Source: JBOGWA01 sp050693155 (GTDB taxonomy: Bacteria; Actinomycetota; UBA4738; CALAEC01). Taken from it: DNA of 12,140 bases. The stretch lies in assembly GCA_050693155.1 (NCBI GenBank), contig JBOGWA010000126.1:1-12140 (forward strand), in the 5' to 3' direction. Below the pieces are notes generated by a model that was given only the letters and a program-made list of their open reading frames with translations, was not told the DNA's origin and made no database searches. This document shows, piece by piece, positions 1 to 6,083 of the stretch (the stretch's first letter is position 1; every line of letters begins with the position of its first letter). A program made the translations under genes and the position numbers.

Positions 1-306
1 CTTCCCATCGAGGCCCGTGATGCAGACCGTCCGATGCGCCGGCTCTCGCTTGATGAGCGCGACCGAAATGGGAAGCTCTTCAATGGGGATCGTGTTTCCT
101 TGGAGGTCCTCGGGCACGAGGCGCGAAAGCAGCTCGTCCCTCGACAGTTCGCCGGTCTCAGAGAACGGTTGACCCAGGACGCCGCCCGCAGCCTCGTTGA
201 AGAACGCGAGCGTCCCCTCCGCGTCCAGGACGGCCATTGCGGTGGCGAGGTTCGAGGCCATCTGCCGCGCAAGGATCAGCGCCAGGTTCTTCGGTTCGCT
301 CGCCAT
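1..306 (-). CDS. PAS-domain protein, 3' end beyond window (partial)
   Basis: An open frame of 102 codons runs without a stop from an ATG at 306 to the window edge. It begins MASEPKNLALILARQMASN. Residues 20-60 look like the start of a PAS sensory domain: AMAVLDAEGTLAFFNEAAGG is the typical 'what-is-this-input, internal note of the next state' strand-turn-strand with an FNEAA helix, and the visible part ends in an ITGLDGK turn as PAS domains do. PAS domains bind small ligands or mediate dimerisation. The output domain, if any (kinase, GGDEF, phosphatase), is outside the window, so the function is unknown. No Shine-Dalgarno precedes the ATG, and a promoter-like sequence ends only a few bases upstream, which suggests a leaderless or nearly leaderless mRNA. 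It could also be a stand-alone PAS protein. Confidence 0.75.
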   Translation of the reverse strand, partial: MASEPKNLALILARQMASNLATAMAVLDAEGTLAFFNEAAGGVLGQPFSETGELSRDELLSRLVPEDLQGNTIPIEELPISVALIKREPAHRTVCITGLDGK

Positions 307-315
307 GGCCGCGCG

Positions 316-345
316 AGCGTATCAGCCCGGCACAAGACTCCTCAA
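316..345 (-). promoter_or_regulatory. Candidate promoter of the PAS gene
   Basis: On the minus strand TTGAGG (345-340) is followed, after 18 bases, by TACGCT (321-316). A TG dinucleotide one base upstream of the hexamer (324-323) makes an extended -10. The predicted start, about 7 bases downstream, falls next to the ATG at 306. Both boxes are imperfect matches to the housekeeping sigma consensus. Confidence 0.4.
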
Positions 346-536
346 TCGGGGCCACCTGTTCCAGCACGTGCAGTCGCGGCTCGCGTACGAGGTGGTCATG
401 TCCCCGGACGTCGTCATCCCGGGAGCCGACACCGAGTTGGCGCCCATATCTACTCGATCTGCGCAAAGAATTCGAATCGCGGCCGCGGTTCCGCTCGAGG
501 TGAAGCTACTAGATCAGGCCGAGGCGCCTCCAACAG

Positions 537-558
537 CGTTCAGCGGAGAGTCTGAACG
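537..558 (-). terminator. Hairpin directly behind the tmRNA gene, possible terminator
   Basis: The minus strand reads CGTTCAG, an 8-base loop, then CTGAACG, a perfect 7-bp stem starting 5 bases after the mature tmRNA 3' end. The following bases (CTGTTGG) are not a U-tract, so it may be a U-less terminator of the kind common in GC-rich bacteria, or a stop for 3' trimming nucleases. Confidence 0.45.
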
Positions 559-562
559 TTCT

Positions 563-910
563 TGGAGGTGGCGGGTATCGAACCCGCGTCCTTGAGTGAC
601 CACCTGGGGCTTCTCCGGGCGCAGCCTGCGGAAGTTCTCGTCCGGCGGCTCCCACAGGCGGAGGACCGCCGAACCAGCCCCGCTTCGATGTCCCCACCCG
701 GCCACGGGACAGCTCCGAATGGGTGAGCCTGCAAGTGACGCCCGACCCGCGGATGCAGGCGACCCGCGGCGGACGGCCGCCTAACTAATTAGGCAGCGAG
801 CGCGTAATCGTTGGCGCTTCGTTGGTCCCGGTTCTTTAACGAGGACTCCGGGGACCTCGGCCCGCTTCCCCCGGGCGGTTATCCACCCGAGTCGAAGCCA
901 TTTCACCCCC
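563..910 (-). ncRNA. ssrA: Transfer-messenger RNA (tmRNA)
   Basis: This RNA rescues ribosomes stalled on broken mRNAs and adds a degradation tag, working with SmpB encoded 29 bases upstream. The 5' end is GGGGGTGAAATGGCTTCGAC (from 910), which carries the conserved tmRNA start. The first seven bases (910-904) pair with CACCTCC (570-564), including one G-U, to form the acceptor stem. The T arm has a GCGGG/CCCGC stem (587-583 with 575-571) and loop TTCGATA. The discriminator is A563 and the CCA end is not encoded. Pseudoknot PK1 is visible: CGAGG/CCTCG, whose loop CCCGG pairs with CCGGG ending at 827. The tag frame is 815-789, and its stop lies inside helix H5 (GCTGCCTAA, 797-789, with TTAGGCGGC, 784-776). 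The ends are read from pairing and should be accurate to a base or two. Confidence 0.96.
789..815 (-). other. tmRNA tag reading frame, peptide ANDYALAA
   Basis: The resume codon is GCC at 815-813, followed by AAC GAT TAC GCG CTC GCT GCC and TAA (791-789). Two signs fix the resume codon. It lies 11 bases after the 3' strand of PK1, the same spacing as in E. coli. The bases before it (GACCAACGAAGC) align, from memory, with the mycobacterial GACCAAATAAGC. The C-terminal YALAA is the classic ClpXP/ClpAP degron. Eight residues is very short for a tag. Confidence 0.85.
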
Positions 911-925
911 TATTCAGTTGCCTCC

Positions 926-931
926 AGTATA
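926..931 (-). promoter_or_regulatory. -10 box of the ssrA promoter
   Basis: TATACT (931-926) lies in the 29-base gap between the smpB stop and the tmRNA 5' end. A start about 7 bases downstream (near 919) would give a leader of about 9 bases, removed by RNase P. No good -35 match was found at 16-18 bases upstream. Confidence 0.5.
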
Positions 932-939
932 GGGCCGCT

Positions 940-1404
940 CTACCGCCTGGCCCGACGAGCGGCAGCACGCTCCATCTCACGTCGATGCTCACGCTCGGCG
1001 ATCGCCTGTCGTTTCTCGTGCTTCCTTCGACCTCTCCCCAGCCCGAGCTCGAGCTTCGCGATCCCGCGAGTGAAGTACAGACGCAGCGGCACCAGGGTGA
1101 GGCCGCGCTCCTGGGTCTTTCCGATCAGCCGCTCGATCTCCTTGCGGTGAAGCAGCAGCTTGCGCGTTCGGCGGGGATCCGTTTCGGATCCGGTGGCATG
1201 GGTGTAAGGGGGGATGTGGAGGTTGTCGATCCACACCTCGCCGCCGCTCACGCGGCCGTGCGCCTCAGCAAGCGAGGCCCGACCGGCCCGAAGCGACTTC
1301 ACCTCGGCGCCGGAGAGAACGATGCCTACCTCGAACGTCTCGAGAATCTCGTAGTCGAGTCGAGCCCGCCGGTTTGTCGCGACGGCGCGCTGCCGCTCGG
1401 GCAC
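940..1404 (-). CDS. smpB: SsrA-binding protein SmpB
   Basis: SmpB binds the tRNA-like part of tmRNA and carries it into the ribosomal A site during trans-translation. The 154-residue length is normal. The family's N-terminal block is present (residues 11-45: NRRARLDYEILETF, then EVGIVLSGAEVKSLR), as is the LVPLRLYF strand near residue 104. The basic C-terminal tail (RGRRKHEKRQ onward), which inserts into the empty mRNA channel, is also complete. The start is GTG at 1404. Its Shine-Dalgarno AGGAAGAG (1415-1408) overlaps the stop codon of the upstream protease gene, so the two are probably translated from one mRNA. The tmRNA partner gene follows 29 bases downstream, the standard smpB-ssrA pairing. 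Confidence 0.97.
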   Translation of the reverse strand: MPERQRAVATNRRARLDYEILETFEVGIVLSGAEVKSLRAGRASLAEAHGRVSGGEVWIDNLHIPPYTHATGSETDPRRTRKLLLHRKEIERLIGKTQERGLTLVPLRLYFTRGIAKLELGLGRGRRKHEKRQAIAEREHRREMERAAARRARR

Positions 1405-1413
1405 GCGCTCTTC

Positions 1414-2559
1414 CTACTCGGACGAGGAAGCCCTCGCCGGGGCCCGGCCGCGGAGCACCTCGACGGCCCACTCGAGCTGAGCGTCCTTGGGACCACCGGG
1501 AAGGATGGGCCAGTCCGGGCTGATCCCCAAGCCTTCGATCACATGGCCGTCGGCGGTGAGGAACTGGGCGGTGGTGAACTGGATGGCGCCGCCCTGGACC
1601 TCCTGAACCGAGATCACTGCGCCCTTCCCGAACGTCGGGGTGCCGATGATCGTTCCGCGGTCTCGATCCTGGAGCGCGCCGGCCACCACTTCCGCCGCGC
1701 TCGCCGTCGCCCCGTTGACGAGCACGGCCAACGGCATCTCCGGCAGCGCCTCACCCTCGGCAAAGACATCGCGCCGTGGCTGGCCGCGTTCGACGAGTCG
1801 CGCGATCACCCCGTCCTCGATGAAGAGGCTCGCAACGCCTACCGCCTCGCGGGCCAGACCGCCGGGATTGTCGCGGAGATCGAGGAGGACCCGTGTGGCT
1901 CCCGCGTCAAGAAGCCGGTTCATCGACATACGCAGCTCCTCCGCGACACCGCCCCCGAATTGGAGGACTCGCGCGTACGCGATGTCTCCGTCGAGCATCC
2001 ATGCCTGTACGTCGGAGATCCCGATCCGCTTCCGAACAACACGGAAGCTCAGGGTCTCGCCATCACGACGAACATCGACCTGCACCACGCTCCCGACAGC
2101 ACCTTGGATGCGCCTCGATGACTGGGCGAGTGGCACGCCACGAGTTGCGTGCCCGTCGATCGCGACGATGAGATCGCCGGCCCGGAGCCCGCTCGCCTGT
2201 GCGGGCGAATCGGGAACGATCGTGGCGATCCGGAGTCCGCCGGGTTCGTGTTGCAGCCACACCCCGATCCCGACGATCGAGCCATCGATGAGGTCCTGGA
2301 CGAGCCCTAGCTCGCTCGGCCCAAGCAAATCGGCGTACGGATCGCCGAGGGCCTCCAACATCCCTCGGATCGCGGCCTGGACGAGTTCGGCCTCGCTGAT
2401 GGCTGCGGCGGCCTCGTCGTGGATTTCCTCTGCGGCCTGGATGACCGCCTGAAACGGGCTGCCAGAGCGCTCGGCGACACGTGATCCGGCCACGAACGAG
2501 CCTGCGGCAAGGATCGAGGCGATCGCGACCGCGACGATCGAGGGGCGAACCGATCTCAC
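1414..2559 (-). CDS. S41-family carboxyl-terminal processing protease with PDZ domain
   Basis: The 381-residue protein belongs to the CtpA/CtpB/Prc serine proteases, which trim or degrade exported proteins. Residues 7-25 form a hydrophobic segment (signal anchor or signal peptide), so the enzyme acts outside the membrane. A short helical region precedes a PDZ domain at about 90-175 (GIGVWLQ, SPAQASGLRAGDLIVAIDG). The S41 catalytic domain follows: the nucleophile is S287 in NGATASAAE and the general base K312 in GTPTFGKG; LLDLRDNPGG (225-234) is the usual oxyanion-side strand. The start is GTG at 2559, preceded only by a weak G-rich stretch. It lies 42 bases after ftsX and just before smpB. 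An S41 protease next to ftsEX is common in Gram-positive lineages and suggests a role in envelope remodelling, but the substrate cannot be told from sequence. Confidence 0.93.
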   Translation of the reverse strand: MRSVRPSIVAVAIASILAAGSFVAGSRVAERSGSPFQAVIQAAEEIHDEAAAAISEAELVQAAIRGMLEALGDPYADLLGPSELGLVQDLIDGSIVGIGVWLQHEPGGLRIATIVPDSPAQASGLRAGDLIVAIDGHATRGVPLAQSSRRIQGAVGSVVQVDVRRDGETLSFRVVRKRIGISDVQAWMLDGDIAYARVLQFGGGVAEELRMSMNRLLDAGATRVLLDLRDNPGGLAREAVGVASLFIEDGVIARLVERGQPRRDVFAEGEALPEMPLAVLVNGATASAAEVVAGALQDRDRGTIIGTPTFGKGAVISVQEVQGGAIQFTTAQFLTADGHVIEGLGISPDWPILPGGPKDAQLEWAVEVLRGRAPARASSSE

Positions 2560-2601
2560 TCGGTCAGGGTACCCCCGGCCGCTCGTGTTAGGGGCCAGCG
2601 A

Positions 2602-3480
2602 TCAGACTTCCAGGAAGCGGCGCATTGCCAGGAGGCTGGCCGCCGCCGCGATCAGGATCCCGGACCCAATCAGGATCGGAACCGTGATCAGAATGTCGGT
2701 CGTTCCGATCCAGGGGGTGAACTGGATCTGCGTTCGCAGGGGGTCGATGAAGAGCACCCGCATGACGAACAGGGTGAGCACCGCCATCGCGGCCCCTACG
2801 AGTCCCTGCACCACCCCTTCGATGAGGAACGGGACTCGGATGAACCAATTCGTCGCGCCGACGAGCTTCATGATCCCGATCTCCTTGCGCCTGGCGAAGA
2901 CGGCAAGACGCACGGTGTTTCCGATCAAGCCGGCAGCCGAGATGAGCATGATGAGTCCCACCGCGAGCACGCCCGTTCGGAGGACTCCGGTGACCGCAAA
3001 CAGGCGTTTCAGCAGATCCTGTTCGTCACGAATCTCCTCGATCCCCGGTTCTCCCGCGAGGCGGGCCCGGATCACCGAGAAGTCCTCGGGATCGTTCAGC
3101 TTGATGCGGAACGAGCGTGGCAGGGAGCTCGGGCTCACGTTCTCCACTAGAGACGGCGAATCCTTGAAGAGCTCCCGGAAACGCTCGTAAGCCTGCTCTC
3201 TCGATTCGAAGAAGACCTGGTCGACTTCGGGAAAGGCTGAGATCTTGCGGCTGAGGGCGTCCACCTCGTCCGGGGAGGCCTCCTCGCGCAGGAAGACGGA
3301 AACCTCGACCTTGCCCGCCCACTCGCCCACGAGCAGGTTCACCTGTCGCTGGACGAGGAGGGCGAAGCCGAGGAGGAACAGGGAGATAAACACCGTCGAG
3401 ACCGCCGCGAACGTGACGAGCGCGTTTCGCCGGAGGGCGGCGACGGTCTCACCGAGGAAGTAGCTGTACCTACGCGCCAT
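2602..3480 (-). CDS. ftsX: Cell-division ABC transporter permease FtsX
   Basis: FtsX is the membrane partner of the FtsE ATPase. The complex sits at the division septum and activates peptidoglycan hydrolases through its outer loop. The 292-residue protein shows the family plan: a short cytoplasmic N terminus, TM1 at about 21-43, an extracellular domain at about 45-165, then TM2 (168-190), TM3 (218-240) and TM4 (261-284). The RRKEIGIMKLVGATNWFIRVPFLIE block, here residues 198-221, is the conserved coupling region that contacts FtsE. I take the ATG at 3480 (MARRYSYFL) as the start; the longer open frame upstream is ftsE in another frame. The gene overlaps the end of ftsE by 11 bases, consistent with translational coupling and a fixed subunit ratio. 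Confidence 0.95.
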   Translation of the reverse strand: MARRYSYFLGETVAALRRNALVTFAAVSTVFISLFLLGFALLVQRQVNLLVGEWAGKVEVSVFLREEASPDEVDALSRKISAFPEVDQVFFESREQAYERFRELFKDSPSLVENVSPSSLPRSFRIKLNDPEDFSVIRARLAGEPGIEEIRDEQDLLKRLFAVTGVLRTGVLAVGLIMLISAAGLIGNTVRLAVFARRKEIGIMKLVGATNWFIRVPFLIEGVVQGLVGAAMAVLTLFVMRVLFIDPLRTQIQFTPWIGTTDILITVPILIGSGILIAAAASLLAMRRFLEV

Positions 3481-4156
3481 ACCCGTACACGCCGCGAGCC
3501 TGGTCGCGCACGACACGCCCGCCGTCGAGCTCGACCACCCGCCGGCGCATGGCATCAACGATCGCGTTGTCGTGCGTCGCCATCAGAACCGTGGTGCCGG
3601 TCCGGTTGATCCGGTCGAGCAGCTTCATGATGTCGACCGACGTCGAAGGATCGAGGTTCCCGGTCGGCTCGTCGGCGAGGAGGATGAGGGGACGGTTCAC
3701 GAACGCTCGCGCGATGGAAACTCGCTGTTGCTCCCCGCCCGAGAGCTCGTCCGGATAGTTGGTCAGCTTGTCCCCGAGCCCGACAAGGTTGAGGATCTCC
3801 GGAACCCGCTTCGCGATGATGTGACGGCCCTTGCCGATGACCTCGAGCGCGAAGGCCACGTTCTCGTACACGTTTCGATCCGGGAGCAGCTTGAAGTCCT
3901 GGAACACCGTGCCGATGTTGCGTCGGAGGTAGGGAACGCGCCACGAGGGGAGATTCCCGATGTTCTTTCCGGCGACGTAGATACTTCCCTTGCTCGGCTC
4001 CTCCTCTTTGAGCAGAAGCTTGATGAAGGTGGACTTTCCGGACCCCGATGGGCCGACGAGGAAAACGAACTCGCCCTTGCCCATCTCAACGGAGACACCA
4101 TCGAGAGCGACGACGGAGTTCTTGTAAGTCTTGGTGACGTGCTCAGTCTTGATCAT
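3470..4156 (-). CDS. ftsE: Cell-division ATP-binding protein FtsE
   Basis: FtsE is the cytoplasmic ATPase of the FtsEX complex, which couples ATP hydrolysis to activation of septal wall hydrolases. All ABC motifs are intact in 228 residues: Walker A GPSGSGKS (35-42), Q-loop Q86 in VFQDFKLL, signature LSGGEQQR (138-145), Walker B LILLADEPT with D162/E163, and the H-loop THD (H195). The length and the FQDFKLLPDRNVYENVAFAL stretch fit FtsE better than MacB or LolD. The start is ATG at 4156, with no Shine-Dalgarno but an extended -10-like box close upstream, so the mRNA may have a very short leader. It is followed by ftsX with an overlap. Confidence 0.97.
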   Translation of the reverse strand: MIKTEHVTKTYKNSVVALDGVSVEMGKGEFVFLVGPSGSGKSTFIKLLLKEEEPSKGSIYVAGKNIGNLPSWRVPYLRRNIGTVFQDFKLLPDRNVYENVAFALEVIGKGRHIIAKRVPEILNLVGLGDKLTNYPDELSGGEQQRVSIARAFVNRPLILLADEPTGNLDPSTSVDIMKLLDRINRTGTTVLMATHDNAIVDAMRRRVVELDGGRVVRDQARGVYGYGA

Positions 4157-4170
4157 GCGGAGGGGCAGAA

Positions 4171-4179
4171 ATGCTAACA
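4171..4179 (-). promoter_or_regulatory. Extended -10 candidate upstream of ftsE
   Basis: The minus strand reads TGTTAGCAT (4179-4171), a TG-extended -10 with T, A and final T in the key positions. The predicted start near 4164 would leave only about 8 bases before the ftsE ATG. No -35 match was found. This would make ftsEX-protease-smpB a unit separate from the transketolase genes. Confidence 0.35.
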
Positions 4180-4195
4180 GACAGTGTCCGCCAAG

Positions 4196-4213
4196 TCCGG
4201 GAGGACCCCCGGA
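4196..4213 (-). terminator. Hairpin after the transketolase genes, possible terminator
   Basis: TCCGGG (4213-4208) pairs with CCCGGA (4201-4196) around a 6-base loop, starting 5 bases after the tktC stop. No U-tract follows. It lies between tktC and the promoter candidate for ftsE, where a weak terminator would make sense. Confidence 0.35.
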
Positions 4214-4218
4214 AGGCC

Positions 4219-5145
4219 CTACGAGGAGCTCAGGAACTCGCTCGTCTGCTCCGCGATTCGCGATGCGGAGAGACCGTGCTTCTCGTACAGCTCCTCGGAC
4301 GTTCCGGATTCGCCGAAGGTGTGCGTGCCGATGATTCGAAGCCGCGCTCCGCCATCCCTCGTCGCGAGAACTTCGGCGACCGCTCCACCGAGACCCCCAT
4401 GCGCGCTGTGGTCCTCGACCGTGACGAGCCGTTTGCAGCTCCCGGCCGCTTCGAGGACCGCATCCTCATCGAGGGGCTTGATGGTATGGATCCCGAGTAC
4501 CCGGGCGGAGACGCCGTCTGCCTCCAGGGTCTCCGCCGCCTTCAGGGCCTCGGCCACCGTCGCGCCGGTCCCAAAGATCGCAACGTCCGACCCTTCGCGA
4601 TAGCGAACGGCCCTCCCGAACTCGAAGCGATAGCCGTCTGGACTCACGTCGTCGACGGACTGTCGCGTGAGCCGGAGAAACGCAGGTCCCTCGTGCTCCA
4701 TCAGATACTCGACCGCCTGCTCCGTTTCCGCCCCGTCCGCGGGGTTGACGATCGCCACATTCGGAAGCGCCCGGATCCCGGCGACGTCCTCGAGCGCCAT
4801 CTGCGAATACCCGTCCTCCCCCACCCCGACGCCCGAGTGTGTGCCGACGATCCGAACGTTCGCTTCCTGATAGGCGATCGAAACCCGAAGCGTCTCGAAC
4901 CGACCGGTCACGAAGCACGAGAACGAGCACGCCCAGGGGATCTTTCCGGAGAGCGCGAGACCCGAGGCGATCCCAAGCATGTTGCGCTCGGCGATACCGA
5001 CCTCGACAAATCGCTCCGGATACGTCTCGGCGAACTTCTCCGTCCGCGTCGAATCCCGGAGGTCACCGGTGAGAACGACGACTCGCTCGTCGGCGCCGAG
5101 GCGAACGATGGCTTCGCCGAACGCATCACGAGTCGCGGCCCCCAC
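4219..5145 (-). CDS. Transketolase, C-terminal subunit
   Basis: This is the second half of a split transketolase (thiamine diphosphate enzyme; two-carbon ketol transfer between sugar phosphates in the pentose phosphate pathway). The 308 residues hold the pyrimidine-binding domain and the C-terminal transketolase domain. The conserved glutamate that activates the cofactor is E53 in VEVGIAERNM, and the cofactor-facing HSGVGVGEDGYSQM stretch is intact. The start is GTG at 5145, which shares one base with the stop of the upstream gene (TAGTG); AGGAG (5157-5153) lies 7 bases before it. The open frame continues further upstream, but that part overlaps the partner gene and is not conserved. The overlap implies coupled translation and a 1:1 complex. 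A DXS-like or phosphoketolase role is unlikely given the domain split. Confidence 0.93.
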   Translation of the reverse strand: MGAATRDAFGEAIVRLGADERVVVLTGDLRDSTRTEKFAETYPERFVEVGIAERNMLGIASGLALSGKIPWACSFSCFVTGRFETLRVSIAYQEANVRIVGTHSGVGVGEDGYSQMALEDVAGIRALPNVAIVNPADGAETEQAVEYLMEHEGPAFLRLTRQSVDDVSPDGYRFEFGRAVRYREGSDVAIFGTGATVAEALKAAETLEADGVSARVLGIHTIKPLDEDAVLEAAGSCKRLVTVEDHSAHGGLGGAVAEVLATRDGGARLRIIGTHTFGESGTSEELYEKHGLSASRIAEQTSEFLSSS

Positions 5146-6002
5146 TAGGAGTCTCCTCTCAACTCGGCGATTGCTTTCTCCGCTTCTTCCTTGTTGGGGG
5201 CCTTGCCGTGCCACGTCGAATCGAGCTCCATGAACGACACGCCTTTCCCCTTGATGGTGTGCGAGACGATGAGCGTCGGCTTCCCCACGACGAGCTCGGC
5301 TTCGTCGAGCGCGTCAACGATTTCGGCCATGGCGTGTCCGTCGACCTCTCGGACGTGCCAGTTGAACGCGCGCCACTTCGAGGTGATCGGCTCGATATCG
5401 AGTCGCTCCGCGACCTTGCCCGTTTGCTGGACCTGGTTCTGGTCGACGATCGCGCACAGATTGTCGAGTCCCTTCCTCGGCGCGAACATAGCCGCTTCCC
5501 ACACCTGTCCCGCCTGGACCTCTCCGTCCCCGAGCATGCAGTACACGCGCCAGGTGGCGTCGTCCAGCTTGCCGGCGAGCGCCATGCCGGCCGCCACCGA
5601 GAGCCCCTGACCAAGTGAACCCGTGGACGCTTCGATCCCCGGGAGCCGCGCCCGGTCAGGGTGTCCCTGAAGGGGCGAGCCGAGCTTCCGCAGCGTCTTC
5701 AGGAGACTCGCGTCGAAGAAACCGCGCTTTGCGAGCGCCGCGTACACGATCGGGATGCAGTGACCCTTCGAAAGAACAAAGCGATCTCGGTCGGGCCAGT
5801 CGGGCGCGTTCGGCCGGACCCGGACCTTGTAGAAGTAGAGGGCCGCGATCATGTCTGCGGCGGAGAGCGTCCCACCTGGGTGCCCCGAGCCGGCTTCGGT
5901 CAGCATCTCGATGTCGGTGATCCGGAGCTCTTTGGCGATCTCCGCGAGCTCCTCGACGAGCGCGTCGCGCTCGGTGGTCGTCACAACCTCGCGTGTCTTC
6001 AT
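5145..6002 (-). CDS. Transketolase, N-terminal subunit
   Basis: This 285-residue protein is the diphosphate-binding half of the two-subunit transketolase. It contains GHPGG (40-44), the SKGH element (78-81), and the thiamine diphosphate motif that begins GDGE at 158 and ends at N189 (VDQN), which bind Mg2+ and the cofactor diphosphate. The whole enzyme needs the C-terminal subunit encoded next. Full-length transketolases are near 650 residues; the two halves here total 593, so no domain is missing. The start is ATG at 6002 with the purine-rich GAGGGAAGG just upstream. Split transketolases are known from archaea and several bacterial groups. Their substrates can differ from the classic enzyme, so the exact sugar phosphates are not proven here. 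Confidence 0.94.
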   Translation of the reverse strand: MKTREVVTTTERDALVEELAEIAKELRITDIEMLTEAGSGHPGGTLSAADMIAALYFYKVRVRPNAPDWPDRDRFVLSKGHCIPIVYAALAKRGFFDASLLKTLRKLGSPLQGHPDRARLPGIEASTGSLGQGLSVAAGMALAGKLDDATWRVYCMLGDGEVQAGQVWEAAMFAPRKGLDNLCAIVDQNQVQQTGKVAERLDIEPITSKWRAFNWHVREVDGHAMAEIVDALDEAELVVGKPTLIVSHTIKGKGVSFMELDSTWHGKAPNKEEAEKAIAELRGDS

Positions 6003-6047
6003 CCTTCCCTCGCTGCCTCTCCGTGAGGTGATGGACCGGCCGCGCGT

Positions 6048-6053
6048 AGTGTA
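6048..6053 (-). promoter_or_regulatory. Weak -10 candidate before the transketolase genes
   Basis: TACACT (6053-6048) lies in the 81-base gap between the prfB stop and the transketolase start, with no recognisable -35. The gap leaves room for a separate promoter, but readthrough from prfB is equally possible. Confidence 0.25.
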
Positions 6054-6083
6054 GACAACACCCTCTCAGCACCGGATGCGCCG

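Noticed and set aside
158..466. 102-codon minus-strand open frame across the PAS gene start
   Set aside because: It overlaps the PAS frame out of register, is arginine-rich and has no recognisable domain.
564..591. Possible tRNA gene suggested by a T-arm sequence
   Set aside because: The T arm belongs to the tmRNA; there is no anticodon arm at tRNA distance, and the 5' half of the acceptor is 340 bases away.
811..2121. 436-codon plus-strand open frame across ssrA, smpB and the protease
   Set aside because: It is antisense to three well-supported genes, starts inside the tmRNA and resembles no protein family.
3481..3558. Longer N terminus for FtsX
   Set aside because: The 26 extra residues are the ftsE C terminus read in another frame; MARRYSYFL at 3480 is the expected FtsX start.
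4171..5148. 325-codon plus-strand open frame opposite the transketolase C subunit
   Set aside because: It is an antisense shadow of a gene with intact cofactor residues; no domain is visible.
5146..5214. Longer N terminus for the transketolase C subunit
   Set aside because: The extra 23 residues lie inside the upstream gene and look like a shadow; GTG at 5145 has a good Shine-Dalgarno and the usual TAGTG overlap.
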